A stretch of 64,000 nt of DNA from Silene conica (GCA_029255685.2 CM055311.2:59479048-59543047), one strand, 5' to 3'. Shown: positions 46,227 to 58,600, counted from the stretch's first letter. The notes: generated by a model from the sequence alone, not told the origin. Program-made: numbers and translations.

Positions 46227-47665
46227 TCTATATATAAGTATAAAAGAAAAACCGCTATTCATTCAACTTGACACGTGTCACGCTAACGTTAATTCTTTTC
46301 CCGCCTAATCCAACCTCTAAAGATGCATACAAATATCTATTTCAATATTGTCTTTCTAGATTATTACCTTCCTTAAACAAACTATGCTATTATTGTTCAA
46401 GAATATATTTCCCAAAATACGAATTTTTAGCTTTTAATGTCATAGTCTCCGGTTATTCATACATCAATTTTTGCAATTATTTATTATTATAATTGAGTTT
46501 TGATATAAGTTTTTCGCATCGCTAAGTTGATTTATAAAAATATCATCCATATATCATGTTATATCTTTTTAGAACGGTGTAAAAAATTTCAAGGTATTTG
46601 TTCATTAGAACTTTTATCAACAAATTTAATTAATATTTTACTTTTATAAATAAATTTCGAGATATAGAAAAGATAAATGTGAACTGTAGGTTTTAAAATG
46701 ATTTTATCACTCTATTTCGAAAAAAAAGAACATACATCAGATATACTACTTCAGGCCAAACTTTTAATTTTTTATTTTTAATTTTTAATTTTTAGTTGAA
46801 CTTATGTGTATTTTTTCTGACTTTTATGAAGTTTATAAGTTATATTTTAAATTTTTTCCGCAAATTTAGCTGAACTTATATGTAATTGTTTTGAGATAAA
46901 TTGTAATTTTTGAGCCATAATGTTTAAATAACAAATTTAGATATTTTATAATAAAATTAATAATCTTTAAAACAACACTCGAAAATTTTATTATAAAATT
47001 CAGAAACTGTACAACTACAACTGATGGTATTAGTACATCAGATGCATAATCTACTTCATGTTGAGCTTTTAATAAATTTTGTACTTTATTTGTAATATAA
47101 CTTCACGTAATTTACTGTATAATTTTCTTTTCGACGTTCATTGAACTCATTGACTATAATGCAAGTCAATTACATGCGTACCCTACTTTTTTTCATAACT
47201 ATTACATATTTCTGCTAAACTTTTGTGTTTTTCTTTTTAAATATTTTGTATTAAATTGGATCGACAAATGACATAAAACTTTTATTCTTTCGGGTTGCGG
47301 GTCAATATTTTCGGGTTTTTGACACTTAAAAATCGGATCAATTCAAGTCGGGTCGGGCCAGGTTTACGGGTCGAGTCATGTTTTGACAGGCTTAAAGCAC
47401 ACATAACCTTTTTTATTGGTCTTCTTAATCTTCCTTTTACTTCCCCAAAACATTAAATTTAATAATAGATCCCTCAAATATTTTTTCCAATTGATTGCGA
47501 CATTATTGAATCAGTTTAGGGTTAACGCAATTAGATAACATTTTAATTTTAATCTAAAGTAGTTCATTTATATAAAATGTTATATACTTTTATTACTATA
47601 ATAATATAAAATTGTAAAACTTCATTTATACATGTCCGTGCAACTTTGCACGGGTTCTAAACTAG
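46227..47665 (+). mobile_element. Non-autonomous Helitron
   Basis: The 5' end TCTATATATAAGTATAAAAG lies after an A. The 3' end has the hairpin ccgtgca-actt-tgcacgg (about 47635-47652), then CTAG at 47662-47665, followed by T: the A^T insertion rule and CTRR end of Helitrons. 1439 bp, AT-rich, no Rep/helicase sequence. Confidence 0.85.
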
Positions 47666-47667
47666 TA

Positions 47668-47907
47668 CTCCCTCCATTCATTTCCACTTGGTACATTTGC
47701 TTTATGCAGGGGTTTTTACGCATTGTTAAAATATTAATAAAAGTACAACAAATAGGTGTAAAGTGTAGTATTGTGTTGAAAAAGTGGGCCTTAATAGTGT
47801 TTTTATAGTATTATAGTATTAAAAGTACAACCAAATAAGGAAAGGTGCAAAGTGGATTCGAATGGACCGAAATGGAATAGGTGCAAAGTGGATATGAATG
47901 GAGGGAG
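47668..47907. mobile_element. Stowaway MITE
   Basis: 240 bp with TIRs ctccctccattcatttccac and gaatggagggag, flanked by TA on both sides (47666-47667, 47908-47909). It sits directly at the Helitron 3' end, so its left TA uses the Helitron's flanking T. Confidence 0.88.
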
Positions 47908-48371
47908 TATAATATAGTCCAAAAACCAACACGTAAGCTTGTCTCTTCTAATACCAAGTGTATGTTAGTCTTACCTTCTTTATCACTATACTGACACGTG
48001 AGCATCACATTACTCCCTTCCCCATGATACTACTATCACTATTCTACAACTAGTAAAGCCGCTGAGAAGATCAGCGGCCTCCCCATTTGCTTTATTTTTT
48101 AAAAAAAAAATTTGCGCAAAGTCGCTAGGGTCTTGGGCGGCTTTGCTTAAAATCTGGAAAAAGAACGAAAAGTGTCCACGTGGACACTATAACCCCAATT
48201 ACTTTCAAACCAACACCAATTACCCAATTAATTTCGTAAATAACACCATTTCACCAAAAAATTTCCCTATCTATATCCTAGACATAAGTGGAAACAATGA
48301 GTTTTAAGTAACTGCAAGCCCGTAATCAAAATTGTGAAGTCCCAGAAAAAGGCCCACAGTGTGCTTTTCTA

Positions 48372-48398
48372 TGCGCTTTTCTGGGCATAAAAAGCGCA
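48372..48398. repeat. Perfect 9-bp hairpin
   Basis: tgcgctttt (48372-48380) and aaaagcgca (48390-48398) with a 9-base spacer, in the unannotated stretch 48274-49306 between the MULE-like element and the PAP gene. That stretch otherwise shows no gene. Confidence 0.6.
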
Positions 48399-49306
48399 CG
48401 ATGTGCTGTTCTTGCTGGACTCTTTCCTTTAATTTTTTTCCTCCTTCTTCTTCCTTTGGATGACTTCTTCATTTATCTTTTGTAGCTTTTCTCTTAGCCT
48501 TCTTTGGGACTTGTTAGACATAATGCACCACTTGAAAGCGCATCAAAACCTCTGTTGTAACGTTGACACCCGAAATTCGTATAAATGATGTAAATCACAT
48601 GAAATTTCACACAAAACATGCTAAAAAGGTAGTAGAAATATGAGTTTATCACCCCTCTACTTAGTTCAGGAGCATAAGTCCCAAATTCACGTTTGTTTGT
48701 ACGAAAGACTAAAATTAATATCACGCTCTCATTTATATAGTTGCCCGAGGCGGTTGGTATGAATGAAGAATAGGGTGTTTAATTTTCTCGCTTGTGGTTT
48801 TCTTCAGAAAAACTTAAGTTTTAGTTCATGTTAGAGTCCTTCATATATAATAATGAAAACCAATTCCTCAATCCTTACCATAAACCGACGCCCATATCTA
48901 CGTCCTCATAGGATTGATAATTTTTGGAAATATGATTGTGCATTTATGTGTGTAACTTCATAAAATTAAATTATATCATATTTAGTAAGCGAGGGACATA
49001 TGTTAGGACACAATTTCATGCGAAAGAGAGGTGTTCTATAAACAATGTGAAGCCCCTCTTTATTGTTTCTCTCAGAGTTGTAAAACAAGCAAATGAGCTT
49101 CGATCCATCAAATAATACAAACTTGTTTAAGAAGCAGTAAACAAGCCCAACTACTCCAAAATACAATGACAACAACAAGCATGTGATGATCCTGATTAGA
49201 CAAAGTTCCAAAGAGGTACATCAAAGATATCAAGTGTGACACAAGTCACAACATCGCAAACAGTGTTCTTCAATTTAAATCGCCAAATATCAATCTCGAT
49301 TAAGAC

Positions 49307-52300
49307 TCAAAGTTCGTCTTGGGGTTTAACGCTGTTGTACTTCTTGCAAACGCAAAGCTCCAAGCATTTCTTGTCAGATGCTAGTAGGTTTGTAAGCCAA
49401 GTTTCATCAGAAGGCGCGTCGCTGTCATCCTCAGTCGGGTACCATGCCCAGTGTGCCTTCTTGTTGTCGTATAGTCTTAGACGCCCATGTCCAACGTTCA
49501 GCTCTTTGTGCAGGGATGTTGATAGTGCTTGTTGCTCAAACCTACATTTAAGGGAGTACATTAATGGATCGATTATATTTAAGTTAGTAATATAAAACGG
49601 AATACTTGATAACATATACAATAATGAAGAGATTACGTACTCAAAAGTCGATTTAAAGCCTCCGTCACCAAGAGTAATATAAACTGGTGCACAAGGATCA
49701 GGTTTGTTGTCATAGGTCCTCCCCTGTTACCAAAAAAAATCAAATTGTAGTTTAGAAGAAAGCTCACTCCAAAACCGTTGATATCATAAAACCGTCTTAT
49801 GTATTTTGTTGTGCGTAGCGAATGAAAAGCAGTAGGAGGAATAAATAACTTACGAAACGCTCATATGCATTGACACGAGATGAAAAAACGACATCCACTC
49901 TGGCAGTATAAAGAAGGCTCTCCATTGCTTTCCTCATGGACTCACCTTCACCCTTATAAGCAGCACTAGAAGTATACCAAGGAGTGTTAACGACAACAAA
50001 AACCCAGGGGGTCTTAGACCTATTAAGGTTATTTAGGTCGGCCTTAAGCCACTCATATTGAGCGGAATCAGACTCAAAGTCAGCATAAGAGCCGAGGGTA
50101 ACAATGTGGGCACCGGCCACATCGAAGGAGTAGTAAAGGTTAGAAGTGGAACCACTCTCATGGTAAGGCATGAGCCACCTAGCATTGTAGGCTTTGAAGG
50201 GTTGAGGTCCTTTAGAAATGGTGCAAACCCCTTCAATTTCTTGTTTACCAGCTACAACCATCCAAGGTTTTTTACTAGCGTATGGCTCAACCAATCGACC
50301 GAAAGAGTCCCATAGACACTGTTGTCCGTCCGCGTAGGACAATCCACCCGCTACCAATACTACGTCATGGCATTTCTGGTTGATACGTGATAGGGTTGCT
50401 TTGGTCCATGATGTTTGTCCTAGTCCACCTGTCACATTGTGTACACCATGCATATTTTGTCAGACTAAATCTAATCTCTTGTATCACGCTTTTTAGATCG
50501 TCTTATATCAAAATTTGTTTTTTTTTTTAAACATAATAATAAGATGCAATCGCAACAATGTGATCATTTATCTTTTTATTTGTGTTGAACAAAAGTGCTA
50601 CTAAAAAACTAAAGCGTGGTCACATGAATAGAGCCACCAAAAGAGTGGTGACTTTAATCAAGTCATCAATTATTCTATTTCAACAGATAGGAGGAAAGGT
50701 ATTACGAAGCCCAAACATGCACACCAAGTCCACACACCAATCCCATGATTTGCGTTCTTAATTAAAGGGAATATACTTTTATCTTCAATTTCTTTTTTTG
50801 CCAATTTAAAAGCCATTCATCGTCCTCCCGTGAGTTTCATCAAAGATACAGTCAGGTCATTCTGTTTATTTATTATGGCTTCAGATACGTTCAAGTTTTG
50901 CTCTCATTTAGTTATAATGTATTCGGTTGAAACTCGGTTCAATTTGAAATGGATTGAGTTTGAGTACTATATACCCTCGGTTTTTAAAATCAGGTGTCTT
51001 ATTAATTATCAACTCATTCAATATTTGTAATCGATTTTTTCGTTTTGGTTTCATTTTAGCAGGTCTAAGTTACGAATTATACAAGGTCAAAAACAAAACG
51101 CAATCAAGTGCATGGCATTGGATTTTTATGGGATATGCTCATGTACGTACACAAGGGGTTTTAGAGGTTGTATTATTTGAAAGAGTGAAATTTAAAGAAA
51201 CAACTTGTATAACTAATCATTCCACCCAGTGCTAAACAAGACTTATGTGTGCAATCTTTGAACCATTGTGTCTTAAATATTTACTCCCTCAAATCCAGAC
51301 AAAACGTAACGATTGCTTTATCACAGTGGTTAAGACACATTTTGCAACGTGAATATTTTTAGTTACACATTATTAAAATTATAAAAATTTGATATTTTTA
51401 TATCATTCATGACGATAAATCAAACAAGATCTCACATGACTATATTTTGTCGTCTTATAGATTAACGGTAATATCAAATATTCCTTGCAATCATGAATAG
51501 TGCAAAAAAAAAAACCGTTATAGAGTATAATATTTAGTTTGTAATACTCTTTTTGTCCTAGTTATTTGTCTACCCTTTGATTCATTAAAAGAAATATTTT
51601 AATTAAAATGAATAGAAAAGTGGAATGGAAGGAGAATGTGATTTAGGTCATTGTCAAATAGGTAAGACGGCAGATAAACATGATAGAGTTAATTGACGGT
51701 GCCAACCATCTCCTAAGCTATTATCTTATAATCTTCCATATCTTTATCTGAATTCAATTATCTGGTTCCAACTAATATGATAGTGAGATATTGAAGTTTG
51801 AAGTAGTCCGTAAACCGTCTACTTGTTATCTGAAATGCTCAACTACTTTATTTGGGTACGTAGCTATCCATATTTATCCAGACTACTTGCCATAAATTTA
51901 CTTGGATCTTTACATTAATTTAATGTCCTTTTCTAATTCAATTTACGTCGTCAAATAATATGAATTATAACTAGTATTAGAGATAGGAAGTATAAAAGAG
52001 AGGAAAGCATCATACCGACGATGGCAAACTCGAGAGGGTAGGTGGAAGGAGGAGTACGGAAAGAATACTCGGTACCAGAGCCGCCACAACGGTAATAATA
52101 AGTAGTGCCAGCCGTCAAGGGTCCAATAGTAACATAGTGAACTTTGCCGGAGACATAAGAATAATAGTGGTAGTTAAAGTTGTCACCAAGTGCGAATTCA
52201 TTATATTTGCCGGACTTAGTTCCATACTCAACCACTGATGTAGCCATTGTGTAGGTTGTTACGTATGACACCCTCACGTACCCATCACCAGCCAGCGAAA

Positions 52301-55280
52301 TGTGTACCTGTTGCACATTTGTACCCTAGCCACCTTAATTATTAATCATTTTTCATAATAAAGTATTTCAGTGTGCTGGTTATAGAATATCGACTCTCAC
52401 ACGAGTCAGGGCCGGCCCTATGGGGTGTTAGAGTTAGCATTTGACAAAGGCCCAAGTCCGAAAGGGGCCCATTATTGTGACATTAGAAGGGTGTTATTTG
52501 TAAAATAAAATTTATCACATGAAAAAATCAAAATATGGTAAGGAGTCTAGTGGCATTGCATCTTATTAAATGTTTGAAGATCATGTGTTCTATCCCCTTT
52601 TAACCTATTTTATGCATTTTTAATATTTTATTTTTAGAATTCACACCCATTTTTTTATGTTTAAGAATTTCGATCCTTTCCAATTTTTTGAACCATGAAA
52701 AAGTTGAATTATAAGATACCCAATCCAATTCTCCAAATTCAAAATCATTTTTTCTTTTAAATTTCTAAAGATTTTTCAAGAATCAACCTAATCTAATTCA
52801 AAAAAAAATCCGAATACATTATTTCATTTATTAAATTTTATGAGAAGTACACATTAATTACTTGAACAATTTTTTTAAAAGTTAGGGCCCAATTTAACAA
52901 TTTTGCCCAGGGCCTCCGAATGTTTAGGACCGGCCCTGCACACGACCGCCTACTGTTTCGAATCCGATAAGTAATTATTAGGATAGTGGGTCTATATTAG
53001 GCCAATCTATCATCAGAGTTTATCATTCTAATGTTTGACGATATACATCGTTACATATCAATGTAAGCCACCAAACAATAATATAATTCTATTCTATTCT
53101 ATTCTCCCACTATTATCTTATTAGCAACTGTCTGTGCAAATGAACTTTGTATAGTATTGGCCTTTTCAAGTTAGCACGAAACAGACATTATTTGATCATC
53201 TCGATGAGTTAATAATTCGTATTAGAAACTAATACATTAGAATGATAATGTACCTCCAAATGATGCTACATCATTTGATAATTATATAGTGTCAATTTGA
53301 CATGTTAGGTAGTGTAATAGACATGGCATGTGAAATATATTTTTAAGTAGTGGATTCGCATGTGCTTCCAAAATTTTGAGTTACTACTTAGTACAACATT
53401 TTCCTTATATATAATAGATCTCAACTTGTAGATTATATTTTTTCCACAATTGATAGGATTCTCCAACACCATCATCTTTTGTTTTCGCAGATAGCCCTAT
53501 ATGTATTTACATTTATATGAACATCAAATATTTAATATAAATTTAATTCAATTTATATATAATTATTTTGAAATTTTAGAAAACTCAATTTCATTTTACT
53601 ATATTAGGTGTTAAACTCAAAATCTATACTACTATATTTATACAACTGGTTGTACATTCCACTAATTGGTTTGTTTTGGTATATGTCAAAGCTCCGCTGA
53701 TTTTAGTTATGATGTTAGTCATGTCCACGTGGATTCGGACTCAAATAATCTCTTATTTTGGTGTAAAATCATTACTTTAACACCCCTTGAATTAATAATT
53801 TAATATTTACGTTGTAATCGCTAAATTAAAACTTACTTCAATATAATTTTCTGCTGTTGTGAAGTGACGAAGCAAAAATCTAAAACCTTATTTTAAACAC
53901 AGGGCATATAATATACCGCGATAACCATTTGGGTGAATTCGTGATCATACACCACGTCAATTTTTCATTTAGTTATTTTATATAGGCGTTTCAATGACCA
54001 TTGCGTATTTGTTTTATTTTCAATTTTGAGAATATTTTGCATTGATATATCAAAATAATAACTCACCTGGTTATTAATCATTCCCATATATTTACAAGTG
54101 AACGTGGATCGAAGTATTTCTTCAAAAGAAGAAAGTGGATCGATGTAACATTGAAGATGTGAAAATATCTTAGAAAAGGGCATCTTAAAATAATGGAGAT
54201 CAAGCAGTAGTCAACCACAATCTTTGTTCGGTTGTCCATTAATCTATTGTTTCACGAAAGGCTAAGAGCTTTTAGATCGATCCGCTAGACACGGTCAATT
54301 TAGAAAAGAGAGATCAAATATATGTCTTCTTCTCACACCAATTGATTTGAATATTTCACGTGTAGTGTATTACCTCTCAAATTCGGTCTCCGATAATTGA
54401 TTAGGAAAAAAATATATTCATAATGGCAAATTTTTTGAGTAATCAACTTTTTTCAAAACCCGATTAGATTGATTTTTACAAAACGAAATAGTAGTTCTAT
54501 AATAAAACAAATTTAAAAATTATGATAGGGTCTAATAAAGACACAATTTTAAGTATTTTTCAGGCCATTTAACAAATACATACCTTGATCTTAAATAATA
54601 ATTTGGATTAATATAAATATCTAACAGTGTGATTTTAGATACTCTGACTAACGAGTTGATGAGAATGACGATTGATGATATGTAATAATAACCGTGTATG
54701 CACGTAAACACGTAATTAGGTGAATGTATAAAATATTCAAATGTTAATGATTGCAGTCCACTTTCATCTCTTGTCTACGATGGTTAGTGTTTCGTCTATA
54801 TCATTTACTGTATTTTGGTTGACGAATAAGCAGGCTAGTAGCTTTAAGACTATTATAACTTATGATTTTGGTACCATTCTGCTATTAAGGTACGTATATT
54901 GCTACAAAGACGAGTTAGAGGCATAATAATTATAAATATTATGTGCGGGTGAACTCGTAAATAATTCAGAAAAAAAGGGATCGAGTCAAGAGAATGAAGA
55001 TCTAAACATTAGCAAGACTTACGTACGTACATTAAGCTATTCAAGTGATAACATTAAGATACTAATATATACATAAGCTGGAAATAATAGAATGATGTTA
55101 ATCTAATAATGCGATTAAGGAGGTAGATTAAGAGGTATGTAATTAATAAGTAAAAGAAACCTGCTGAGGTTGAGATTCACAGTAATCTTGTGTAGGATGA
55201 GTAAGGCTTCCATCCGATGCAAGGCTGAGTAAGAAGAGTTGAACAAGGACGAGTAAAGTAAACAACAGAGTTGCCTTCAT
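49307..55280 (-). CDS. Purple acid phosphatase-like protein without its metal ligands
   Basis: Five exons with GT-AG borders: 55161-55280, 52016-52307, 49854-50428, 49641-49723, 49307-49541; 434 residues in one frame. Residues 1-21 are a signal peptide (MKATLLFTLLVLVQLFLLSL); 41-137 the fibronectin-like N domain (YYYRCGGSG); 138 onwards the metallophosphatase domain; the C-terminus QDEL resembles an ER-retention signal. Family motifs GDxG, GDxxY, GNH(E/D), VxxH and GHxH read here GGLG (G139), GGLSY (G166, Y169 kept), GKQE (K199, Q200), VVVN (N285) and SRVN (R322, N324). Six of seven metal ligands are therefore replaced while the rest (WDSFGRLVEP, NLYYSFDVAG, VGHGRLRLYD) is well kept. Phosphatase activity is not expected; a folded, secretory-pathway pseudoenzyme is the best reading. 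Homologous active enzymes hydrolyse phosphomonoesters with an Fe-Me centre. Confidence 0.9.
51541..51685. mobile_element. Decayed MITE in PAP intron 2
   Basis: tactctttttgtcctagtta at the left and gtcaaataggtaagacggca at the right are loosely inverted, in the style of old Stowaway-like elements (tgtcc...ggaca class). Intron 2 (50429-52015) shows no other structure. Confidence 0.3.
52407..52938. mobile_element. Non-autonomous hAT-like element in PAP intron 1
   Basis: 532 bp between CAGGGCCGGCCCTA and its inverted end AGGACCGGCCCTG. The flanks cacacgagt and cacacgacc share cacacga, an imperfect 8-bp-type duplication. AT-rich interior, no coding sequence. Intron 1 (52308-55160) is otherwise AT-rich and empty. 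Confidence 0.75.
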
Positions 55281-55342
55281 ATTTTCTTTTTCTTTTGTTT
55301 TTTGGTTTGTCGATCTTAATTATTGATGTTTGTGCATCTACC

Positions 55343-55350
55343 TATTTATA
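55343..55350 (-). promoter_or_regulatory. TATA box of the PAP-like gene
   Basis: TATAAATA on the minus strand, about 63 bp before the ATG, directly downstream of CCAAT (gaccaatataaatagg). Confidence 0.75.
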
Positions 55351-55405
55351 TTGGTCGGATTTAATGTCCTGATATCACGCTTCAAGACTTGATCCGATCA
55401 AAGCT

Positions 55406-55413
55406 GAATATAC
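55406..55413 (-). promoter_or_regulatory. P1BS (PHR1 binding) motif upstream of the PAP-like gene
   Basis: GTATATTC on the minus strand (gaatatac on plus) fits GNATATNC, the palindromic site bound by PHR1-type phosphate-starvation regulators. It lies about 56 bp upstream of the TATA box and about 126 bp before the ATG, a usual place for a functional site. The motif alone is short and can occur by chance. Confidence 0.55.
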
Positions 55414-56366
55414 TATTTATATAAGTGTAGATCAAGTGTGAATATATTATTATTATTTAAATATAGTAGTGGTGCTGCAACTGTTCTATAATTTCCGGCC
55501 ATCTCCTTTTCAAACATAGCTAATATCTCTTTATTTTTATAGAAATCAACAAAAAAATTAAAATATAAATGTATATTCTCATCTATAAATAATATAAAAA
55601 GCAAGATAAACCACCACACTACACCATTTCACTTTTAAGCTAACTAGTTTTATGTCCTTACAAAAAATATACGGGTCTGTTTCTAAAAATTTCGTTAATA
55701 TATTAAAAAACTAGTACAAATATAATTCAATATGAACTTAAATGAGAAATATATAAATTATGAATTCGGGGATGATTTTGACTCCAATTAATTGATTTAC
55801 TGGTATAATTAATTTTTTTTAATAATTATTAAAAATTGAAATAAATAATCAAACTTTATGAAATAAATTTGAACTATATAAAATAGATAAAGAAATTGTA
55901 TTGTACTTATATATCTTACCCTTTAAATAACTTACTCTCTAAATAAAAGTAAAATGATAGAAATGTTTTTAATAGCAGTCTCTTCAAATCTGTAGCTTTT
56001 ATAGTATAAAGATTTGTGGATGAATTTATAAAGAAAATAATAATACATTTTTATTAAGAACATCTTTTTACTCGATGTTAACCTAGTTTTAATTGACTAA
56101 TTCTAGAAGCTAAGGTTGTTATATTTTCTCGAAAATCGTAGATTTATATTTTTTTGTTAATTTTATAGGCTTGGTTTATTTGATCTTATTCAAAAATCTT
56201 TGATCTACCTTTCTTTCATTTTTTAATCTACGTTTTTTTGTTAATTTTTATCTCCTCGTGTATTTTTTTTCATTTTTTTAGATATACGTATGTTTGTTAA
56301 TTTTTAACTCTTTGTATAATTTTTTTTTCCTTTTTTTCGTTTTTCATACCTCTAAATATTTGTAAA
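55414..56366. other. AT-rich upstream region, no gene recognised
   Basis: No conserved frame. Poly-T/poly-A tracts and repeated ttttttgttaatttt phrases (56150-56310) only. Confidence 0.5.
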
Positions 56367-56890
56367 CTAGTATTTTTGCCCGTGCGATGCACGAATACTA
56401 AATTAATTTGTGGTATTCTTAAATTTTCACCATGTAAATCAAAAATAAATCATAAGACTTTTTCTTTTATGTAAAATTAGTATTAGTTCGCTCTATACAT
56501 GTGTTATTTTGTTAATAAATTACCTCATTTATATTCATTTCCGTCATTAATGTTACCACCAACTCGCCACAATCATCTACAGTACCACACGAAAGAACCC
56601 TTCAAACCACTACCCTTACTCTTCAAACAACACATGAAACGGTCCACAATCCAAAGTCACACCTACTAACCTATCATGAAATTAATCATCAAATACGATT
56701 TAGCTATCCCAATCAATTATACTGAATATGAATTTCGCCATCAAAGTTGAAATGGGATGAATATCAAACGCGTGAATCGAACCGCTGATTGAGTTTTTTT
56801 TGGGTTTTTTTTTTTTTGGGAATCGATGATGATGGAGTACTGTAGTATACGATAATCGCGTGTATTAGCTAGGGTTTAAGAGTGATTAGG
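56367..56890 (-). mobile_element. Helitron 3' end on the minus strand (partial)
   Basis: On the minus strand the hairpin cgtgc-atc-gcacg is followed by ggcaaaaatactag and ends at CTAG (56370-56367) before T. This is a Helitron 3' terminus. The 5' end was not found; the right border given is only nominal. Confidence 0.55.
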
Positions 56891-56893
56891 CGC

Positions 56894-56963
56894 CTAATTT
56901 GTTTTACCCAAATTTCATTATTGCGCCTAATTTGTTTTACCCAAATTTCATTTTGTTTTTTTT
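56894..56963 (+). repeat. Direct repeat, about 36-bp unit, twice
   Basis: gcgcctaatttgttttaccc plus aaatttcatt occurs twice head to tail with attg in between. Confidence 0.8.
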
Positions 56964-57059
56964 TAAATTGAAAATTTTAAGCGCTTAAACGAAATTAATT
57001 GGAAAATTTTAGAGATACATTTATTAGGGTTTAAAATTGACTATATATATATATGTATG

Positions 57060-57278
57060 TGACGAAAGTGTTGCACAAGTGTTGCTAGAAAATGCAACAA
57101 TTGTATAAGAATGTTGCAATTAAAGTAATATATTGCAACACTTACCTTAAAGTGATGGCATTATGTAGGTAATAAGCAACATTTTTAAATAAAGCGTTGC
57201 ATAATTAAGTAAAAATTGCAACACAACCCGTAAGTGTTGCACACGAAATGTTGCATTAGGTCTCTTTTTGTAGTAGTG
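57060..57278. mobile_element. CACTA-type right terminus with tgttgca repeats
   Basis: The plus strand ends tctctttttgtagtagtg, which is CACTACTACAAAAAGAGA on the minus strand. The preceding 200 bp hold at least nine tgttgca/tgcaaca words, like the subterminal repeats of En/Spm elements. No left terminus is seen in the window; it may be a truncated copy. Confidence 0.6.
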
Positions 57279-58293
57279 ATAGTCATCTTTATTGCTATCT
57301 CAAACAACCATTTAACTCATCGTCGACACTCTTTTCTAACTTCCTGTAACATCCCGTATTTTCGTAAGGGATATTTTATTTAAATAAAGTAATTTCCGGA
57401 ATTTAATAATAATTTAATAATAATCGTAAGTTATATTTTTAAGATTTCCGTTAAGTTTCGTCTTGAAAATCATTTAATCTTGAGATGCCTTGTTTATTTA
57501 ATATCAACCCGTCTCACATTTCCGTTTCACTTGAATAAAGTAAACCCGTCTCAAGCTTTTAAAAGGACAACTTAAACCTTAAAAGAAGGCTTTCCATCGA
57601 CACGAACCCTCCATTTCATTTCCTTTCACTGTTAAACATCAAACTCCATTTTCATCTCATTTTCAAGCTTAGAATCATCATTTCAAGGCCTTCCCGAACT
57701 CGTATCGAGGTAAAAGTTACATATTCGGAATCCTCGCGAGATTTATGATCTTTCTATCACTTTCATTTTCAATTTCGTGAAACTTCATTTCGGGACTGTT
57801 TTGCCCTAATCACGAAATTAGCCTCCTAATGGGTGTTTTTGTGCTTTTAGGTGGTGCTTGTAGTAACCCGGAGGAAGAGCTCGTGATCATTGAGGAAGAA
57901 CCCGGTGAATCCGCGAAGTAAAGGTGACGATAATGAGAAACTCGGCCTTTTGTCTAAATTAGCACTTTATGTGATTTTGATGTGTTTTGATGAATGTTAG
58001 TTTAGTCTTGAGTTCTTAATGTTCTTATAATGTTTTATAAACTGATTTTGGTAAAGATTTCAGGAAGAATTGGTTGAGAAAGTGAATTTAGGAGTATACA
58101 TGTTAAGACCGGTTTATTTGGGATTTTCTTGTTAACTCTTGAATTGGATGTTTGTATACATGTTCTTATGGGTAATTGATGTTGTATACATGTGGGAAAT
58201 GTTGTGTTGTAGCGTAAAAACATGTTTAAGACGGATTAGTAAAGTATTGAATGGATTGGAAATGGCGAAACAGGCTGAAAACGCGATAAGAGG

Positions 58294-58600
58294 CTCTGAG
58301 CCGGTCGACCGACCGGCGGCCGACCAGCCGGCTCAGAGTCCCCCTTTGTATTATGTTGATTTTCGAAAGTTTTGGAAAATGGGTCCCCAACCGGTGGACC
58401 GGCAGCCGGCCGGCCAGCTGGGAGCCCTTATCTGGTTTGTTGTGTTTTGTGAGAGGGGAAGAGAAAGGGGTCCCCAGCCGGTGGACCGGCAGCCGGCCGG
58501 CCGGCTGGGAGACCTTTTATGTTGTTTTTTAGTATTGTCGGCTGGAGAGTAAAGGACTCTCAGCCGGTTGACCGGCCGCCTGTGGCCAACCGGCTGAGAG
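58294..58600. repeat. Four GC-rich hairpins in LTR-F
   Basis: Inverted repeats near 58294-58338 (CTCTGAGCCGG/CCGGCTCAGAG, perfect), 58381-58427, 58469-58514 and 58557-58600 (CTCTCAGCCGGTTG/CAACCGGCTGAGAG, perfect 14 bp). Spacing is about 86-90 bp between starts. The arms are of the same family as in LTR-E but differ in detail. Confidence 0.9.

Larger units (their letters stand above)
45950..48264. mobile_element. Long-TIR (MULE-like) element hosting two later insertions
   Basis: Long inverted ends: 45950-46145 and 48050-48264 are reverse complements with few differences (aattttttgg, ggggttatagtgtcca, gcggctttgcg). The 9-bp neighbours are ccctattta (45941-45949) and ccctatcta (48265-48273), a Mutator-type target duplication with one change. 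Without the Helitron and Stowaway inside, the element is about 0.63 kb and has no coding capacity. Confidence 0.78.

Noticed and set aside
49236-49595. Plus-strand frame of 119 codons at the end of the PAP gene
   Set aside because: It is antisense to PAP exon 5, which has family similarity and splice sites.
58139-58552. 137-codon frame in LTR-F
   Set aside because: It runs through the GC hairpins (repeated PQPVDRQPAG peptide) and is a by-product of that array.
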